Of a stretch of 64,000 nt of DNA, positions 18,989-29,937 are shown in pieces. Positions within the stretch are counted from its first letter, which is position 1. Each line of letters begins with the position of its first letter. The notes under the pieces are model-generated. The model saw nothing but the letters and a program-made list of their open reading frames with translations. It was not told where the DNA came from and ran no database searches. The stretch is taken from positions 3,162,001-3,226,000 of the forward strand of contig NZ_CP121451.1 of assembly GCF_029689945.1 (NCBI RefSeq), in the 5' to 3' direction. The position numbers and the translations under genes are program-made. Source of the DNA: Paenibacillus amylolyticus (GTDB lineage: Bacteria > Bacillota > Bacilli > Paenibacillales > Paenibacillaceae).

Positions 18989-20474
18989 GTGCTTTTAAAA
19001 CAATTTGCATCGATGCTGACCACCGCCCGCCTCGTGGGCGAATCAAATACAGAATGCCAAAACCTTCAGACAGATTCCCGGCAGGTAAAACCGGGTGATC
19101 TGTTTATCTGTCTTCCGGGACATACGGTAGATGGTCACGATTATGCAGAGAAGGCTGTGAATGCAGGGGCAGTTGCATTGGTGGTTGAACGGCAGCTGGA
19201 TCTGCCTGTACCCCAATTGCTGGTGAAGGACAGCCGGTTTGCGATGGCTGTGCTGGCCGATTTCTTTTTGACTCGCCAAGCCAGAAGATGAAGATGATCG
19301 GTGTAACGGGAACGAACGGAAAAACGACGACCACCTATTTGATTGAAAAAATCATGAGCGATTATGGCCGCAAGACGGGCTTGATCGGTACCATTCAAAT
19401 GCGATATGACGGTCGCACCTATCCGATGTCAGGAACAACCCCAGAAGCGCTTGATTTGCAGCGTAGTCTGCATGATATGGTTCAGAAGGGGACGGACTGC
19501 TGTGTTATGGAAGTTTCTTCTCACGCATTGGAACAAGGACGAGTGAAGGGAACGAACTTCCGTACTGCGGTATTCACTAACCTGACGCAGGACCATCTGG
19601 ACTACCACCATTCCATGGAGGAATACCGCGGGGCCAAAGGGTTATTCTTTGCACGGCTGGGTAACAGCTATACGGAAGATGCCTCGCAGCGTAAATTCGC
19701 GGTTATCAATGCAGATGATCCGGCTGCGGCTTATTTCATCTCTGTGACTGCGGCTGAAGTGATTACATATGGCATGGGTGAAGAGGCGGATGTACGTGCA
19801 TCCCAAATCTCAATCACCTCACAGGGAACTTCTTTCCACGTGGATACCTTTGCAGGCAGCACGGATATTCGCTTGCGCATGGTAGGCAAATTCAATGTGT
19901 ACAATGCGATGGCAGCCATCTCTGCTGCGCTGGTGGAAGGGATTCCGCTGGAAGAGATCAAGCGCAGTCTGGAGACGGTTCCGGGCGTGGATGGACGTGT
20001 TGAAGGCGTGGACGAGGGAGCTCATTTGCTGTTATTGTCGATTATGCCCATACACCGGATGGACTGGAGAATGTGCTGCGCACAGTGAAGGAATTTGCCG
20101 AAGGACGTGTAATCTGCGTGTTTGGCTGTGGTGGGGACAGGGACCGTACGAAACGCCCTCTCATGGGAAAAATTGCTGCGAAATATAGTGATTTTGTACT
20201 GGTTACTTCCGATAATCCTCGGACAGAAAATCCGGATCTGATTCTCAAAGACATTGAACAAGGCCTGATTGAAGAATCTGTTCCTGCTGAACGTTACACG
20301 ATGATTGTGGATCGGCGCCAGGCAATTCATGAAGCTATTGAAATGGCAAGCCCAGCCGATGTAGTATTGATTGCGGGCAAGGGTCACGAGACCTATCAGA
20401 TTATCGGCACAACCAAAACCGATTTTGATGACCGAATCATAGCCAAAGAAGCGATAAGGGGCAAATCCAATTGA
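18989..20474 (+). CDS. murE: UDP-MurNAc-tripeptide synthetase MurE, meso-DAP type (two frameshifts)
   Basis: Adds the third stem-peptide residue to UDP-MurNAc-L-Ala-D-Glu. Start GTG 18989 has GTGAGG 8 bases upstream; the repaired protein is 495 residues. ATP loop [10 protein letters not shown], the carbamylated-Lys region and DNPRTENPD, whose DNPR motif marks meso-diaminopimelate specificity. One T missing in the T-run at about 19264-19268 separates LADFFFDSPSQK from [11 protein letters not shown], and one C missing at about 20023 separates VDEGAPF from [17 protein letters not shown]. The DAP specificity agrees with dapL downstream. Overlaps murF by four bases. Confidence 0.93.
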
Positions 20475-21886
20475 TAAAAAGAACATTGGCACAATTGGCC
20501 GAGATGTGTGGAGGAACATTAAGTGACGTAGCTGCTCATGGCCATGTAATGGTTGAAGGGGTGTTTACCGATTCGCGTAAACCCCTGGAAGGCAGTTTGT
20601 TTATCCCGCTAGTGGGTGAAAGGTTTGACGGACACGAGTTTGTGCAAGCCTGTCTAGAGAAGGGTGCTGCAGGGGCGATCTGGCAAAAGGATCATGGTAT
20701 TCCACCACAAGGAGCTGTCGTTGTTGTTGAAGACACACTTGTTGCACTGCAAGAACTCGCATCTGCTTATCTAACGGAGAATAAAGCGGCTGTAGTCGGT
20801 ATTACAGGCAGCAACGGCAAGACAACCACCAAGGACATCGTGGATGCCATTCTCTCGACTACGTTCAAAGTGCATAAGACGCAAGGCAACTTCAATAATC
20901 ACATTGGTTTACCATTGACTGTGTTAAGTATGGACCCGGATACGGAGATTATCATTTTGGAGATGGGGATGAGTGGTCGCGGGGAAATTAATGATCTGTC
21001 CGTTATTGCTCAGCCTGATGTAGCGGTCATTACCAATATTGGTGAATCTCATCTGCTTCAGCTGGGTTCAAGACTGGAGATTGCCAGAGCGAAAGCCGAG
21101 ATTGCCGCGGGTTTGAAGCCTGGCGGGTTACTGATCTACAACGGAGACGAGCCTTTAATTGCACAAGTCCTTGAAGAGCCCGAAACGAAGCAACCCGATG
21201 GGTTGCAGCGGTTTACATTTGGTCTGCAAACCGATAATGATGACTATCCTACCGGACTTATGAATGCACAGAACGGAGTAGTTTTCACCACCAAACAGTC
21301 CGGAGAACATGCATTTACGCTACCTCTGCTGGGAACGCATAATGTCGTTAATTGCCTGGCTGCTTTGGCAGTAGCTCGTCATTTCAAAGTGACGAAGGAG
21401 CAGATTTCCGCGGGGTTGTCCCGCTTGAAACTGACGGGCATGCGTATTGAGGTTACTCAAGGTGTCAGTGGTCTAACCCTGCTGAATGATGCATACAATG
21501 CAAGTCCAACCTCCATGAAGGCGGCAATCGATGTACTGGAAGGTCTGAAAGGATACCGCATGAAGGTTGCTGTGCTAGGTGATATGCTTGAGCTCGGTCC
21601 TCAGGAGCAGGATCTGCATTTTGGAATTGGTGAGTATATTACTTCTGCCAAAATGGACATGGTGCTCGTATACGGGCCGCTATCAGCACATATGGCTGAA
21701 GGAGCAAGAAAGCATATGCCGGCTGAGGCTGTGCATGCTTTTATAGATAAAGAAGAAATGACCCGTTATCTACTGGAGAAATTACATCCCAGAGACGTTG
21801 TCTTGTTCAAAGCCTCAAGAGGCATGAAGCTGGAGAGCGTGGTCGAAGCACTACAAATAGCACCATTACAGAATCGAGTAGACTAG
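20471..21886 (+). CDS. murF: UDP-MurNAc-tripeptide:D-Ala-D-Ala ligase MurF
   Basis: Adds D-Ala-D-Ala to complete the pentapeptide precursor in the cytoplasm. 471 residues, intact. ATP loop [13 protein letters not shown] at about 110-122, [13 protein letters not shown] at about 140-152, conserved [10 protein letters not shown] at about 164-173 and [11 protein letters not shown] at about 341-351. TTG 20471 overlaps the murE stop, so translation is probably coupled. The frame is uninterrupted, unlike its neighbour. Confidence 0.95.
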   Translation: MIKRTLAQLAEMCGGTLSDVAAHGHVMVEGVFTDSRKPLEGSLFIPLVGERFDGHEFVQACLEKGAAGAIWQKDHGIPPQGAVVVVEDTLVALQELASAYLTENKAAVVGITGSNGKTTTKDIVDAILSTTFKVHKTQGNFNNHIGLPLTVLSMDPDTEIIILEMGMSGRGEINDLSVIAQPDVAVITNIGESHLLQLGSRLEIARAKAEIAAGLKPGGLLIYNGDEPLIAQVLEEPETKQPDGLQRFTFGLQTDNDDYPTGLMNAQNGVVFTTKQSGEHAFTLPLLGTHNVVNCLAALAVARHFKVTKEQISAGLSRLKLTGMRIEVTQGVSGLTLLNDAYNASPTSMKAAIDVLEGLKGYRMKVAVLGDMLELGPQEQDLHFGIGEYITSAKMDMVLVYGPLSAHMAEGARKHMPAEAVHAFIDKEEMTRYLLEKLHPRDVVLFKASRGMKLESVVEALQIAPLQNRVD

Positions 21887-21898
21887 AGGGGTGAACCC

Positions 21899-22867
21899 AT
21901 GGATTTTCAGGTATTACTGTTAACAATCGGCGTTTCATTTATTCTGGCGGTGATTGCCGCACCGCTCCTGATTCCGCTGTTACGCCGCATGAAATTCGGA
22001 CAGCAGGTTAGGGAAGATGGGCCTCAGAGCCATTTGAAAAAAAGCGGAACACCAACAATGGGTGGCGTCGTCATTTTAGTTGCGTTCACATTGGCCTTTC
22101 TGAAATTCTCGGCAGTCAAGAATACAGACTTTTATGTCTTACTCGTGGCTACGCTGGGATTCGGGCTGATTGGGTTCCTGGATGACTACATCAAAATTGT
22201 GTTCAAACGTTCACTGGGACTGACGGCCAGACAAAAAATGCTGGGTCAATTGTTCTTCAGTGCAGTGATGTGTTTCTTGCTGATCCAGAATGGACACAGC
22301 ACAGCCATCTCCATTCCGGGTACGTCAGTCTCGTTCGACTGGACCGGATGGTTCTATTATCCGTTTGTTGTATTCATGATGCTTGCCATTACCAACGCGG
22401 TTAACTTTACCGACGGTCTGGATGGGTTGTTGTCAGGGGTAAGCGCGATTGCCTTTGGGGCGTTTGCCATTGTGGCGATGCAAGCCACGTCGATGCCGGC
22501 GGCAGTATGTGCAGCAGCGATGATCGGGGCCGTGCTCGGATTTCTGGTATACAATGCACATCCGGCCAAAGTGTTTATGGGAGATACAGGCTCTCTGGGG
22601 ATTGGCGGTGCAATTGGTGCAGTAGCGATTGTAACCAAAACGGAGCTTCTCTTTGTCATCATCGGCGGTATTTTTGTCATCGAGATCCTGTCTGTTATTA
22701 TTCAAGTGGTATCATTCAAGACTCGTGGCAAGCGTGTATTCAAAATGAGCCCCATTCACCATCACTTTGAATTAAGCGGTTGGTCAGAATGGCGGGTTGT
22801 TATTACCTTTTGGGCGGTAGGTGCAATTTTGGCCGCTCTTGGACTTTATCTCAACAAGGGGTTGTAG
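21899..22867 (+). CDS. mraY: Phospho-MurNAc-pentapeptide transferase MraY
   Basis: Polytopic enzyme that transfers phospho-MurNAc-pentapeptide to undecaprenyl phosphate to make lipid I. 322 residues with about ten membrane segments. Family landmarks: [11 protein letters not shown] at about 50-60, FLDDYIKI (first Asp pair) at about 98-105, NFTDGLDGL at about 169-177, [12 protein letters not shown] at about 227-238 and SPIHHHFE (catalytic His motif). ATG 21899 has AGAGGGGTG upstream. Intact frame. Confidence 0.95.
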   Translation: MDFQVLLLTIGVSFILAVIAAPLLIPLLRRMKFGQQVREDGPQSHLKKSGTPTMGGVVILVAFTLAFLKFSAVKNTDFYVLLVATLGFGLIGFLDDYIKIVFKRSLGLTARQKMLGQLFFSAVMCFLLIQNGHSTAISIPGTSVSFDWTGWFYYPFVVFMMLAITNAVNFTDGLDGLLSGVSAIAFGAFAIVAMQATSMPAAVCAAAMIGAVLGFLVYNAHPAKVFMGDTGSLGIGGAIGAVAIVTKTELLFVIIGGIFVIEILSVIIQVVSFKTRGKRVFKMSPIHHHFELSGWSEWRVVITFWAVGAILAALGLYLNKGL

Positions 22868-22870
22868 ATT

Positions 22871-24290
22871 ATGAACCATCCAGAATCATATCGCGGAGAA
22901 CAAGTCGTCGTGCTCGGGTTGGCCAAAAGCGGCGTACAGGTCGCCAAAGTGCTGGATCGCGCCGGAGCGAAGGTTACAGTAAATGATAAAAAGAGAGAGA
23001 TCAATGTCCCGAAGCTTCCGAATTGGAGGCTTTGGGAATTTCTGTTGTATGCGGAGGACATCCGGATGATCTGATTCACAGTGATGTGAAGCTGGTCGTC
23101 AAAAACCCGGGTATCCCATACCATGCCGCTCCTGTGCAGCAAGCTATGGCATTGGGCATCGAAGTGGTAACTGAGGTAGAGGTTGCTTATCATCTATGTG
23201 CGGCACCGATGATCGGAATAACAGGCTCCAACGGCAAAACCACAACGACCACTTGGGTGGGAAAAATGTTGGAGCATGCCGGTCTTAAGCCGATCGTTGC
23301 CGGTAATATTGGAACCCCCTCTGTGAAGCGGCAGAGCAGGCTTCTCCAGATAACTGGATGGTCGTCGAACTCAGCAGTTTCCAGCTCAAGGGAACGGTAG
23401 ACTTCCGCCCGCGGATTGCCAGCTTGCTTAACGTTACAGAGACGCATCTGGATTATCATGGAGACCTGGATGATTATGTGGCTTCAAAAGCCAAACTGTT
23501 CGCAAACCAACAGCCTGACGACGTAGCTGTTCTGAATTGGGATGATGCCGTATGTCGTGGTCTGGTTCCTTACATCAAAAGCAGATTGCTTCCCTTCTCC
23601 ATGATTGAGAAACTGGATACCGGTGTGTATGCCGATCCTCCTTATGTGGATGGAGAAGAGGATGATGTGAAACGTCAGGTTATCTACGCGGATGAAAAGG
23701 GAACTCACCACATCATTATTGACATCGAGGACATCGGCCTTCCTGGACGATTCAATGTGGAGAATGCAATGGCTGCTGTTGCCATTGCCGTGGTTGCAGG
23801 AGCTGATCCTGCGGTGCTGGCTGCTCCCCTTGCAGACTTCAAGGGAGTTGAACACCGACTTGAATACGTTCTGGAGCATAATGGCTCTGCGTACTACAAC
23901 AACTCCAAAGCGACCAATTCAAAGGCTACGGTTATGGCCCTGAATTCGTTCAAGGAGCCGGTTGTGTTAATTGCCGGAGGATTGGATCGCGGGTCAGACA
24001 TGATGGAATTGTTACCCTTGTTCCAGGAACGGGTAAAAGCTGTCGTTGCACTTGGAGAAACACGGTTGAAAATTGCCAAAGTTGCGGAACTTGCCGGATT
24101 AAAGCAAATTAAGGTCGTCGATAATGAGGAGGACGCTGCCCGGACGTTAACCGTTGCTGTGCAGGAAGCATCGAAGCTTGCCAGTGCTGGTGATGTCGTT
24201 TTGTTATCCCCGGCATGTGCAAGTTGGGACATGTTTGCTTCCTATGAAGAGCGGGGACGCATTTTTAAAGAGGCGGCGCATAACTTGTAA
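22871..24290 (+). CDS. murD: UDP-MurNAc-L-Ala:D-Glu ligase MurD (two frameshifts)
   Basis: Adds D-glutamate to UDP-MurNAc-L-Ala. ATG 22871 gives MNHPESYRGEQVVVLGLAKSG, a Rossmann start. One G lost at about 23013 (VPEASELEALGISVV restored) and one C lost in the C-run at about 23319 (GNIGTPLCEAAEQA restored) break the frame; the repaired protein has 473 residues. ATP loop [28 protein letters not shown] and NDSKATN-type block (YNNSKATNSKAT) are present; C-terminal LLSPACASWDMFASYEERG is typical. A 9-bp hairpin follows the gene. Confidence 0.93.
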
Positions 24291-24316
24291 GTAGGGGGGT
24301 GGAAAAGCCCCTACTT
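24289..24316 (+). other. Intercistronic hairpin between murD and spoVE
   Basis: AAGTAGGGG (24289-24297) is the exact inverted repeat of CCCCTACTT (24308-24316). There is no T-run after it, so it is not a normal terminator; it may affect mRNA stability or be left from a repeat. Confidence 0.5.
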
Positions 24317-24338
24317 CCATGCAAGGGGTGGCCTCCTG

Positions 24339-25436
24339 ATGAAACAGACGCGACCGGCACCAGATATTTGGTTGCTGATTAGTATTTTGGCATTGCTTGC
24401 CATCGGCATCGTAATGGTATATAGTGCAGGCTCGGTGCTTGCCTTTCATGACTATGGCGATTCATTTTATTTTGTTAAAAGACAGGCTCTGTTTGCGGTG
24501 CTTGGGCTTGTGGCCATGTTCGTCACCGCTAACGTAGACTACCGGGTGTGGAGGAAGTATGCCAAGCCTATATTGATTGCCTGTTTTATTATGCTCATTG
24601 CCGTACTCATTCCCGGCATCGGTGTGGTTCGCGGTGGTGCACGAAGTTGGCTGGGCATTGGTTCGTTCGGTATTCAACCCTCAGAATTCATGAAGCTGGG
24701 CATGATTCTGTTTCTGGCTCACTGGCTGAGCAAGGAACCGGGTAAAATCAAAACCTTTACAACGGGGCTTTTGCCGCCGCTGGGATTGATCGGTTTGGCT
24801 TTTGGTATTATTATGCTGCAGCCTGATTTGGGGACAGGCACCGTGATGATGGGTGCGTCGATGCTTATTATTTTCACGGCTGGAGCGCGAATGAAACATC
24901 TGAGCCTGCTGGCTCTTGGTGGCGTAGCAGGGTTTGCGGCTTTGATCGCCGCAGCACCTTATCGGTTGCAGCGTATCACAGCGTTTTTGGACCCCTGGTC
25001 CGATCCGCTGGGTGCCGGATATCAGATCATCCAATCGTTATACGCCATTGGTCCTGGGGGACTGGCGGGCTTGGGACTGGGGATGAGCCGGCAGAAGTAC
25101 AGTTATGTTCCTGAACCGCAAACGGACTTTATTTTTAGTATTTTGGCTGAAGAACTCGGCTTTATAGGTGGAATGATTGTATTATTGTTGTTTCTGGTGC
25201 TGGTGTGGAGAGGAATGCGTGTGGCCATGACCGTACCGGATGCCTTTGGCAGTCTGCTTGGTGTTGGTATCGTTGGTATGGTTGCTGTACAAGTCATTAT
25301 TAACATTGGTGTTGTCATTGGCATGATGCCTGTTACGGGCATTACCTTGCCTCTGATCAGCTACGGTGGATCATCATTGACCCTCATGCTCACAGCACTG
25401 GGCATTTTAGTGAATTTATCCCGTTATGCGAGGTGA
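24339..25436 (+). CDS. spoVE: SEDS-family peptidoglycan polymerase SpoVE/FtsW
   Basis: Membrane glycosyltransferase that polymerises lipid II, 365 residues with ten membrane segments and an intact frame. Landmarks: GGARSWLGIGSFGIQPSEFMKL at about 104-125 and MLQPDLGTGTVMM, which holds the conserved Asp of SEDS proteins; the C-terminus has MPVTGITLPLISYGGSS. Its place between murD and murG matches spoVE in B. subtilis, and it pairs with SpoVD encoded upstream for cortex synthesis. Because no other ftsW is in view, it could also serve vegetative division; sequence alone does not separate the two. Confidence 0.88.
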   Translation: MKQTRPAPDIWLLISILALLAIGIVMVYSAGSVLAFHDYGDSFYFVKRQALFAVLGLVAMFVTANVDYRVWRKYAKPILIACFIMLIAVLIPGIGVVRGGARSWLGIGSFGIQPSEFMKLGMILFLAHWLSKEPGKIKTFTTGLLPPLGLIGLAFGIIMLQPDLGTGTVMMGASMLIIFTAGARMKHLSLLALGGVAGFAALIAAAPYRLQRITAFLDPWSDPLGAGYQIIQSLYAIGPGGLAGLGLGMSRQKYSYVPEPQTDFIFSILAEELGFIGGMIVLLLFLVLVWRGMRVAMTVPDAFGSLLGVGIVGMVAVQVIINIGVVIGMMPVTGITLPLISYGGSSLTLMLTALGILVNLSRYAR

Positions 25437-25443
25437 CTATGCG

Positions 25444-26553
25444 ATGCGAGTCGTTCTAAGCGGTGGCGGTACGGGTGGACATATCTATCCGGCTGTTGCC
25501 ATAGCAAGACAATGCGAGGCGGAGAACCCGGACTCGACATTTCTATACATTGGAGGAACCAGAGGGCTGGAAAGCAAGTTGGTTCCCCAGGAGAATATTC
25601 CTTTTAAATCCATTGATATTACCGGTTTTCGGCGAAAATTGTCCATTGAGAACCTGAAAACGGTCATGCGTTTCATTCAAGGTGTACGCAAGTCCAAAAA
25701 GATGCTGAAGGAATTCAAACCGGATGTTGTGATTGGTACCGGTGGATATGTGTGTGGACCTGTGGTATATGCAGCAACAAAACTGGGTATTCCGAGTATA
25801 ATTCATGAACAGAATGCCATTCCTGGTCTGACCAACAAATTTTTGATGCGATATGTGGACACGGTTGCCGTTAGCTTTGAAGGTTCTGAAACATCGTTTT
25901 CCGGCGCCAAAAAGGTGATCTACACTGGTAATCCACGGGCGACCACGGTAGCCCAGGCTAGCCGTGATCGTGGTTTTGCCACGTTAGGTGTACCCATGAA
26001 CAGCCGTGTTGTGCTCGTGGTTGGTGGCAGTCGCGGGGCAAAAGCAATTAATCAGGCCATGGTGGACATGGCTCCAATGCTGGAACAACTGGACGATGTA
26101 CATGTGGTTTACGTGACAGGAGATACCTATTTTGATGAAACGCGTGAAGCCATTCGCAGCTCATTGGGGACGATGCCAAACCACCTGCATGTCCTGCCTT
26201 ACGTTCATAATATGCCTGAGGTGCTGGCCTGCACATCCCTGATTGTAAACCGCGCAGGTGCATCATTCCTTGCAGAGATTACATCTCTGGGTATTCCTTC
26301 AATCCTGATTCCGTCACCTAACGTGACCAACAATCATCAGGAAGCCAATGCGCGTACGCTTGAAGGTGGAGGTGCATCACTCACGATGCTGGAGAAGGAT
26401 CTTACAGGCAAACTCCTGTATGAAGCCATCGCCAAGATTATGAATGATGAATTGGGACGTAAACGAATGGCTGAGGCTTCCCGCAAATTGGGGAAACCTG
26501 ATGCAGCTGAAGTGCTTGTTCATGAAATTCAGCGTCTTGCTGCACGCCGATAA
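25444..26553 (+). CDS. murG: Lipid II synthase MurG (N-acetylglucosaminyltransferase)
   Basis: Peripheral membrane enzyme that adds GlcNAc from UDP-GlcNAc to lipid I. 369 residues from ATG 25444, just 7 bases after the spoVE stop with GAGGTGA as ribosome site; the upstream in-frame ATG 25426 lies inside spoVE. N-terminal GGGTGGHIYPAVA and IIHEQNAIPGLTNKFL are diagnostic, as is VVGGSRGAKAINQ in the second domain and the UDP-binding RAGASFLAEIT. Intact frame. Confidence 0.95.
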   Translation: MRVVLSGGGTGGHIYPAVAIARQCEAENPDSTFLYIGGTRGLESKLVPQENIPFKSIDITGFRRKLSIENLKTVMRFIQGVRKSKKMLKEFKPDVVIGTGGYVCGPVVYAATKLGIPSIIHEQNAIPGLTNKFLMRYVDTVAVSFEGSETSFSGAKKVIYTGNPRATTVAQASRDRGFATLGVPMNSRVVLVVGGSRGAKAINQAMVDMAPMLEQLDDVHVVYVTGDTYFDETREAIRSSLGTMPNHLHVLPYVHNMPEVLACTSLIVNRAGASFLAEITSLGIPSILIPSPNVTNNHQEANARTLEGGGASLTMLEKDLTGKLLYEAIAKIMNDELGRKRMAEASRKLGKPDAAEVLVHEIQRLAARR

Positions 26554-26703
26554 CGTGCGTTTGTGGGCGATTGTCACACACATGACGGGGCTGACATAAG
26601 ATACCGTATAAATCGTGACCATCGTTCCATGGCGCCCAGAGCACGGACTGTAGCAACAGAACACACCGTGCTCATCGGTTTTGAAGCAAAGGAGGAAGCA
26701 AAC
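26554..26703 (+). other. murG-murB intergenic stretch
   Basis: 150 bases with no convincing gene, promoter or terminator. It ends in the AAAGGAGG ribosome site of murB. Confidence 0.4.
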
Positions 26704-27609
26704 ATGCACCAGTGGATATCGTTACTATCCCAGAATGATGTTGGCAGAGTTCTTGAAAACGAATCGCTAGCCAAATACACCACATGGAAAATCGGCGGTC
26801 CTGCGGATGCACTGGTCATTCCCGAGAATAAAGAGCAGATGTTAAATCTCGTTCAATTGCTTCACAAGCTTCAGATTCCGTGGATGCAGCTTGGGCGGGG
26901 TTCAAACATGCTGGTGTCAGACAAAGGAATACGTGGTGTTGTAGTGAAACCGGGCGATGGCTTTGATTATGCCGAATTTCACGAAGGTGGTGTAACCGCC
27001 GGAGCAGCACATTCTTTTGTTAAACTCAGTGTAATTGCTGCCAAAAAGGAATGGACCGGTCTGGAATTCGGCAGCGGTATCCCCGGCACTGTCGGTGGAG
27101 CCGTATACATGAATGCAGGTGCTCATGGATCGGATGTGTCACGGATATTCAAATTCGCTGAGATTGTACTGGAGACAGGGGAATTGGTACGCTTCAGCAA
27201 GGAGGACATGGACTTTGCCTACCGCCACTCTGTTCTGCATGATCGGAAAGGCATCGTGCTGGAAGCTACTTTTGAACTCCAGCATGGAGAGCGCAAAGTC
27301 ATTTCGGAAACCCTGGCGGCATACAAAGATCGCCGGCGTCGCACACAGCCGCTGCAGATGGCATGTGCAGGGAGTGTATTCCGAAATCCGCCGGGTGATC
27401 ATGCAGCCCGTCTGATTGAAGCAGCAGGGCTGAAAGGGATGACTCAGGGAGGCGCACAGGTATCCACCATGCATGCCAATTTCATTGTCAATACAGGCCA
27501 AGCAACAGCAGAGGACGTTATCACCCTAATGCAGCTGATTCAGAGCACTATATCATCTCAAAACGGTATTAACCTGGTACCGGAAGTCTTCGTAGTGGGT
27601 GAGCGGTAA
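26704..27609 (+). CDS. murB: UDP-N-acetylenolpyruvoylglucosamine reductase MurB
   Basis: FAD and NADPH-dependent reduction of UDP-GlcNAc-enolpyruvate to UDP-MurNAc. 301 residues from ATG 26704, 6 bases after AAAGGAGG. FAD-binding KYTTWKIGGPADALVIPE at about 19-36, LGRGSNMLVSDKG at about 63-75 and GSGIPGTVGGAVYMNAGAHG at about 122-141 identify the family; GSVFRNPPGDHAA and AARLIEAAGLKG hold the active-site Ser region (type II MurB). Intact. Confidence 0.95.
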   Translation: MHQWISLLSQNDVGRVLENESLAKYTTWKIGGPADALVIPENKEQMLNLVQLLHKLQIPWMQLGRGSNMLVSDKGIRGVVVKPGDGFDYAEFHEGGVTAGAAHSFVKLSVIAAKKEWTGLEFGSGIPGTVGGAVYMNAGAHGSDVSRIFKFAEIVLETGELVRFSKEDMDFAYRHSVLHDRKGIVLEATFELQHGERKVISETLAAYKDRRRRTQPLQMACAGSVFRNPPGDHAARLIEAAGLKGMTQGGAQVSTMHANFIVNTGQATAEDVITLMQLIQSTISSQNGINLVPEVFVVGER

Positions 27610-27626
27610 ACCCCGGAGGTGATACA

Positions 27627-28910
27627 TTGGACAAATTGGTGATTGAAGGTGGGAAACCCCTCTCAGGATCCATACGCATCCATGGAGCAAAAAATGCCGC
27701 TTTACCGATTATGGCCGCAAGTCTGTTGGCAGATGGAGAAGTTACACTGCATAACGTGCCACACTTGCTGGACATTGAAGTGATGCTGTATATCCTGGAA
27801 CGGCTTGGATGCACGTGTCGGCATGAACAGGGAACAGTGACGATTAATACCTCGTCTATCCGGTCATATGATGTGCCAGAAGATCTAATGAAGCAGATGC
27901 GCTCTTCCATTTTTTTGATGGGACCATTGCTGGCTAAGTTTGGGCAAGTGTCAGTGTATCAGCCAGGAGGCTGTGCCATTGGAGAACGCAAAATCGATCT
28001 TCACCTCCGGGGCCTGGAAGCGCTCGGAGCTTTGATTCAAGAGCAGGACCAACAGATTATCTGTCATGGTCGCAATCTGGTGGGTACAGATATTCTTTTG
28101 GATTTTCCCAGTGTGGGCGCAACCGAGAATATCATGATGGCAGCCGTTCTGGCTAAGGGAACGACAACCATATGCAACGCGGCAAGAGAACCTGAAATAC
28201 AGGACCTGCAGCACTTTCTGAATGCCATGGGTGCAAGTATTATTGGCGCAGGGACGGATACGATTACGATCAATGGCGTAGAGAAACTGGAGCCTTGTTC
28301 CTATGAGATTATTCCGGATCGAATTGTTGCCGGAACCGTGATGATTGCAGCAGCGGCAACACGAGGCAATGTTACGCTTACACACTGCAATCCTGCTCAT
28401 CTTACTTCACTTATACATGTATTGAAGCGCACTGGTGTTCAAATCACAGTCTGCAATGATATAATGACGGTGAGCTGTATGAGCCGTCCCAAATCAGTAG
28501 ACCGTATTGTGACTTCTCCGTATCCTTCCTTTCCGACAGATTTGCAATCGCAGATCATGGTGCTGCTCAGTCTGGCAGACGGATTCAGTGTGATGAAAGA
28601 AACGGTATTCGAGGGCAGGTTCAAACATGTGGATGAATTGAATGTGATGGGGGCTGATATTTCAGTCGATCTGAACGCAGCATTTATCCGTGGTGTTCCC
28701 CGTCTGTACGGGGCTACAGTAGAAGCAACCGATCTTCGTGCAGGTGCAGCTCTGGTCATTGCTGGTCTGGCTGCTCAGGGCAAAACGGTTGTGGAGCAAG
28801 TGCATCATATAGACCGGGGCTACGATCAGATCGAGAAGTTATTCCAAAGTCTTGGAGCATCGGTTGAGCGACAGTCGCCCGTTTCAAAACAGTTGGATTT
28901 TGCCAATTAA
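27627..28910 (+). CDS. murA: UDP-N-acetylglucosamine 1-carboxyvinyltransferase MurA
   Basis: First committed step of peptidoglycan synthesis, transfer of enolpyruvate from PEP to UDP-GlcNAc; fosfomycin target. TTG 27627 follows GGAGGTGAT. 427 residues, intact. N-terminal GGKPLSGSIRIHGAKNAALPI holds the Lys-Asn pair, PGGCAIGERKIDLHLRGLEALGA holds the catalytic Cys (residue about 115) targeted by fosfomycin, and DLRAGAALVIAGLAAQGKT is near the C-terminus. Its position between murB and divIB within the dcw cluster differs from B. subtilis, where murAA lies elsewhere. Confidence 0.95.
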   Translation: MDKLVIEGGKPLSGSIRIHGAKNAALPIMAASLLADGEVTLHNVPHLLDIEVMLYILERLGCTCRHEQGTVTINTSSIRSYDVPEDLMKQMRSSIFLMGPLLAKFGQVSVYQPGGCAIGERKIDLHLRGLEALGALIQEQDQQIICHGRNLVGTDILLDFPSVGATENIMMAAVLAKGTTTICNAAREPEIQDLQHFLNAMGASIIGAGTDTITINGVEKLEPCSYEIIPDRIVAGTVMIAAAATRGNVTLTHCNPAHLTSLIHVLKRTGVQITVCNDIMTVSCMSRPKSVDRIVTSPYPSFPTDLQSQIMVLLSLADGFSVMKETVFEGRFKHVDELNVMGADISVDLNAAFIRGVPRLYGATVEATDLRAGAALVIAGLAAQGKTVVEQVHHIDRGYDQIEKLFQSLGASVERQSPVSKQLDFAN

Positions 28911-28968
28911 CGTCCTTGGAGTCCCCTTCTTGAAGGGAGGGGACCTGAGGCTTTGTGGAGCGCTATTT

Positions 28969-29736
28969 ATGCCTAAAAGTCAAATTCCGGTTCTGAAGAA
29001 GAATCGGCCAAAAGGAAACACAAGCCGCAAGATTGTAATTATTCTCTTATTACTATTTATTGTATTGCTCGCTGTATTATTCTTTCGTTCTTCCATGAGC
29101 CGGATTTCGGCCATTGAAATTACGGGTAATGTATATACAGCGACCTCAGAACTGCTGGAGAAAAGTGGTCTGAGAGAAGGCGATCAATTTTTTGGGACAA
29201 GTACTGCCGAGGTTATTGAGCGACTCAAGGCCATCAAGGCGATTTCCACGGTTACGGTAGACAAACAATTCCCGGGTATTATCCATATCAAGGTTCAGGA
29301 ATATGCCACGGTTGCCTATGAGCTTGGTTCTGACGGTACCCTCAAAGCGATATTGGCCAGTGGGACAAGCTTGGAGGTTCCGGCAACGATTGGTGTTGCT
29401 GTGGAGAAGCCCATATTGACTCAATGGAAGGCTGATGATCCACTCAAAGCCAAACTGAGCCAGGCACTGGCTAAAATTCCGAATGAATTGACGACGGATA
29501 TTTCGGAGATTATTCCGAATCCAACGCCTTCATTTCCAGATCAGATTCGGATGTATACCAAGTCACAGTTTGAAGTGATTACAACCGTCTCTCTTTTATC
29601 GGATAAAGTGGAATATCTGAATCAGGTAATTGAGACCGAACGGCCTGGGAAAATCACCATGCTTGAGGCAGATACCTATGTCCCTTTCATCCCGGATGAT
29701 CCAGAAGATGATGTTGAACCGGGAGCAAGCCCCTGA
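28969..29736 (+). CDS. divIB: Cell division protein DivIB / FtsQ
   Basis: Bitopic divisome protein that stabilises FtsL and DivIC. 255 residues from ATG 28969 (GTGGAG 9 bases upstream): a basic cytoplasmic tail (KKNRPKGNTSRK), one membrane segment of about 25 residues (IVIILLLLFIVLLAVLFF), then a POTRA domain (MSRISAIEITGNVYTATSELLEKSGL...). The long gap before ftsA lacks the ylxW/ylxX/sbp genes found there in B. subtilis. A GC-rich hairpin at 28931-28954 precedes the gene without a T-run. Confidence 0.88.
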   Translation: MPKSQIPVLKKNRPKGNTSRKIVIILLLLFIVLLAVLFFRSSMSRISAIEITGNVYTATSELLEKSGLREGDQFFGTSTAEVIERLKAIKAISTVTVDKQFPGIIHIKVQEYATVAYELGSDGTLKAILASGTSLEVPATIGVAVEKPILTQWKADDPLKAKLSQALAKIPNELTTDISEIIPNPTPSFPDQIRMYTKSQFEVITTVSLLSDKVEYLNQVIETERPGKITMLEADTYVPFIPDDPEDDVEPGASP

Positions 29737-29937
29737 CCTTTGCCATGATGAGGCTGATCTGAATATGAAAGCCTAGGCAGGTCGGGGGTTGGCCCGTCAC
29801 AGCAATGAAACTTGTTCTTTCTGAGATGAAGAAAAAATGATACACTTGAACTTATGGCACATGAGTTGCCTCCTTCTTTTTCTTCAAGGTTTTATGTCTC
29901 GCAACCAGATTTTGACACCCAAAAACATTGTAGAAAA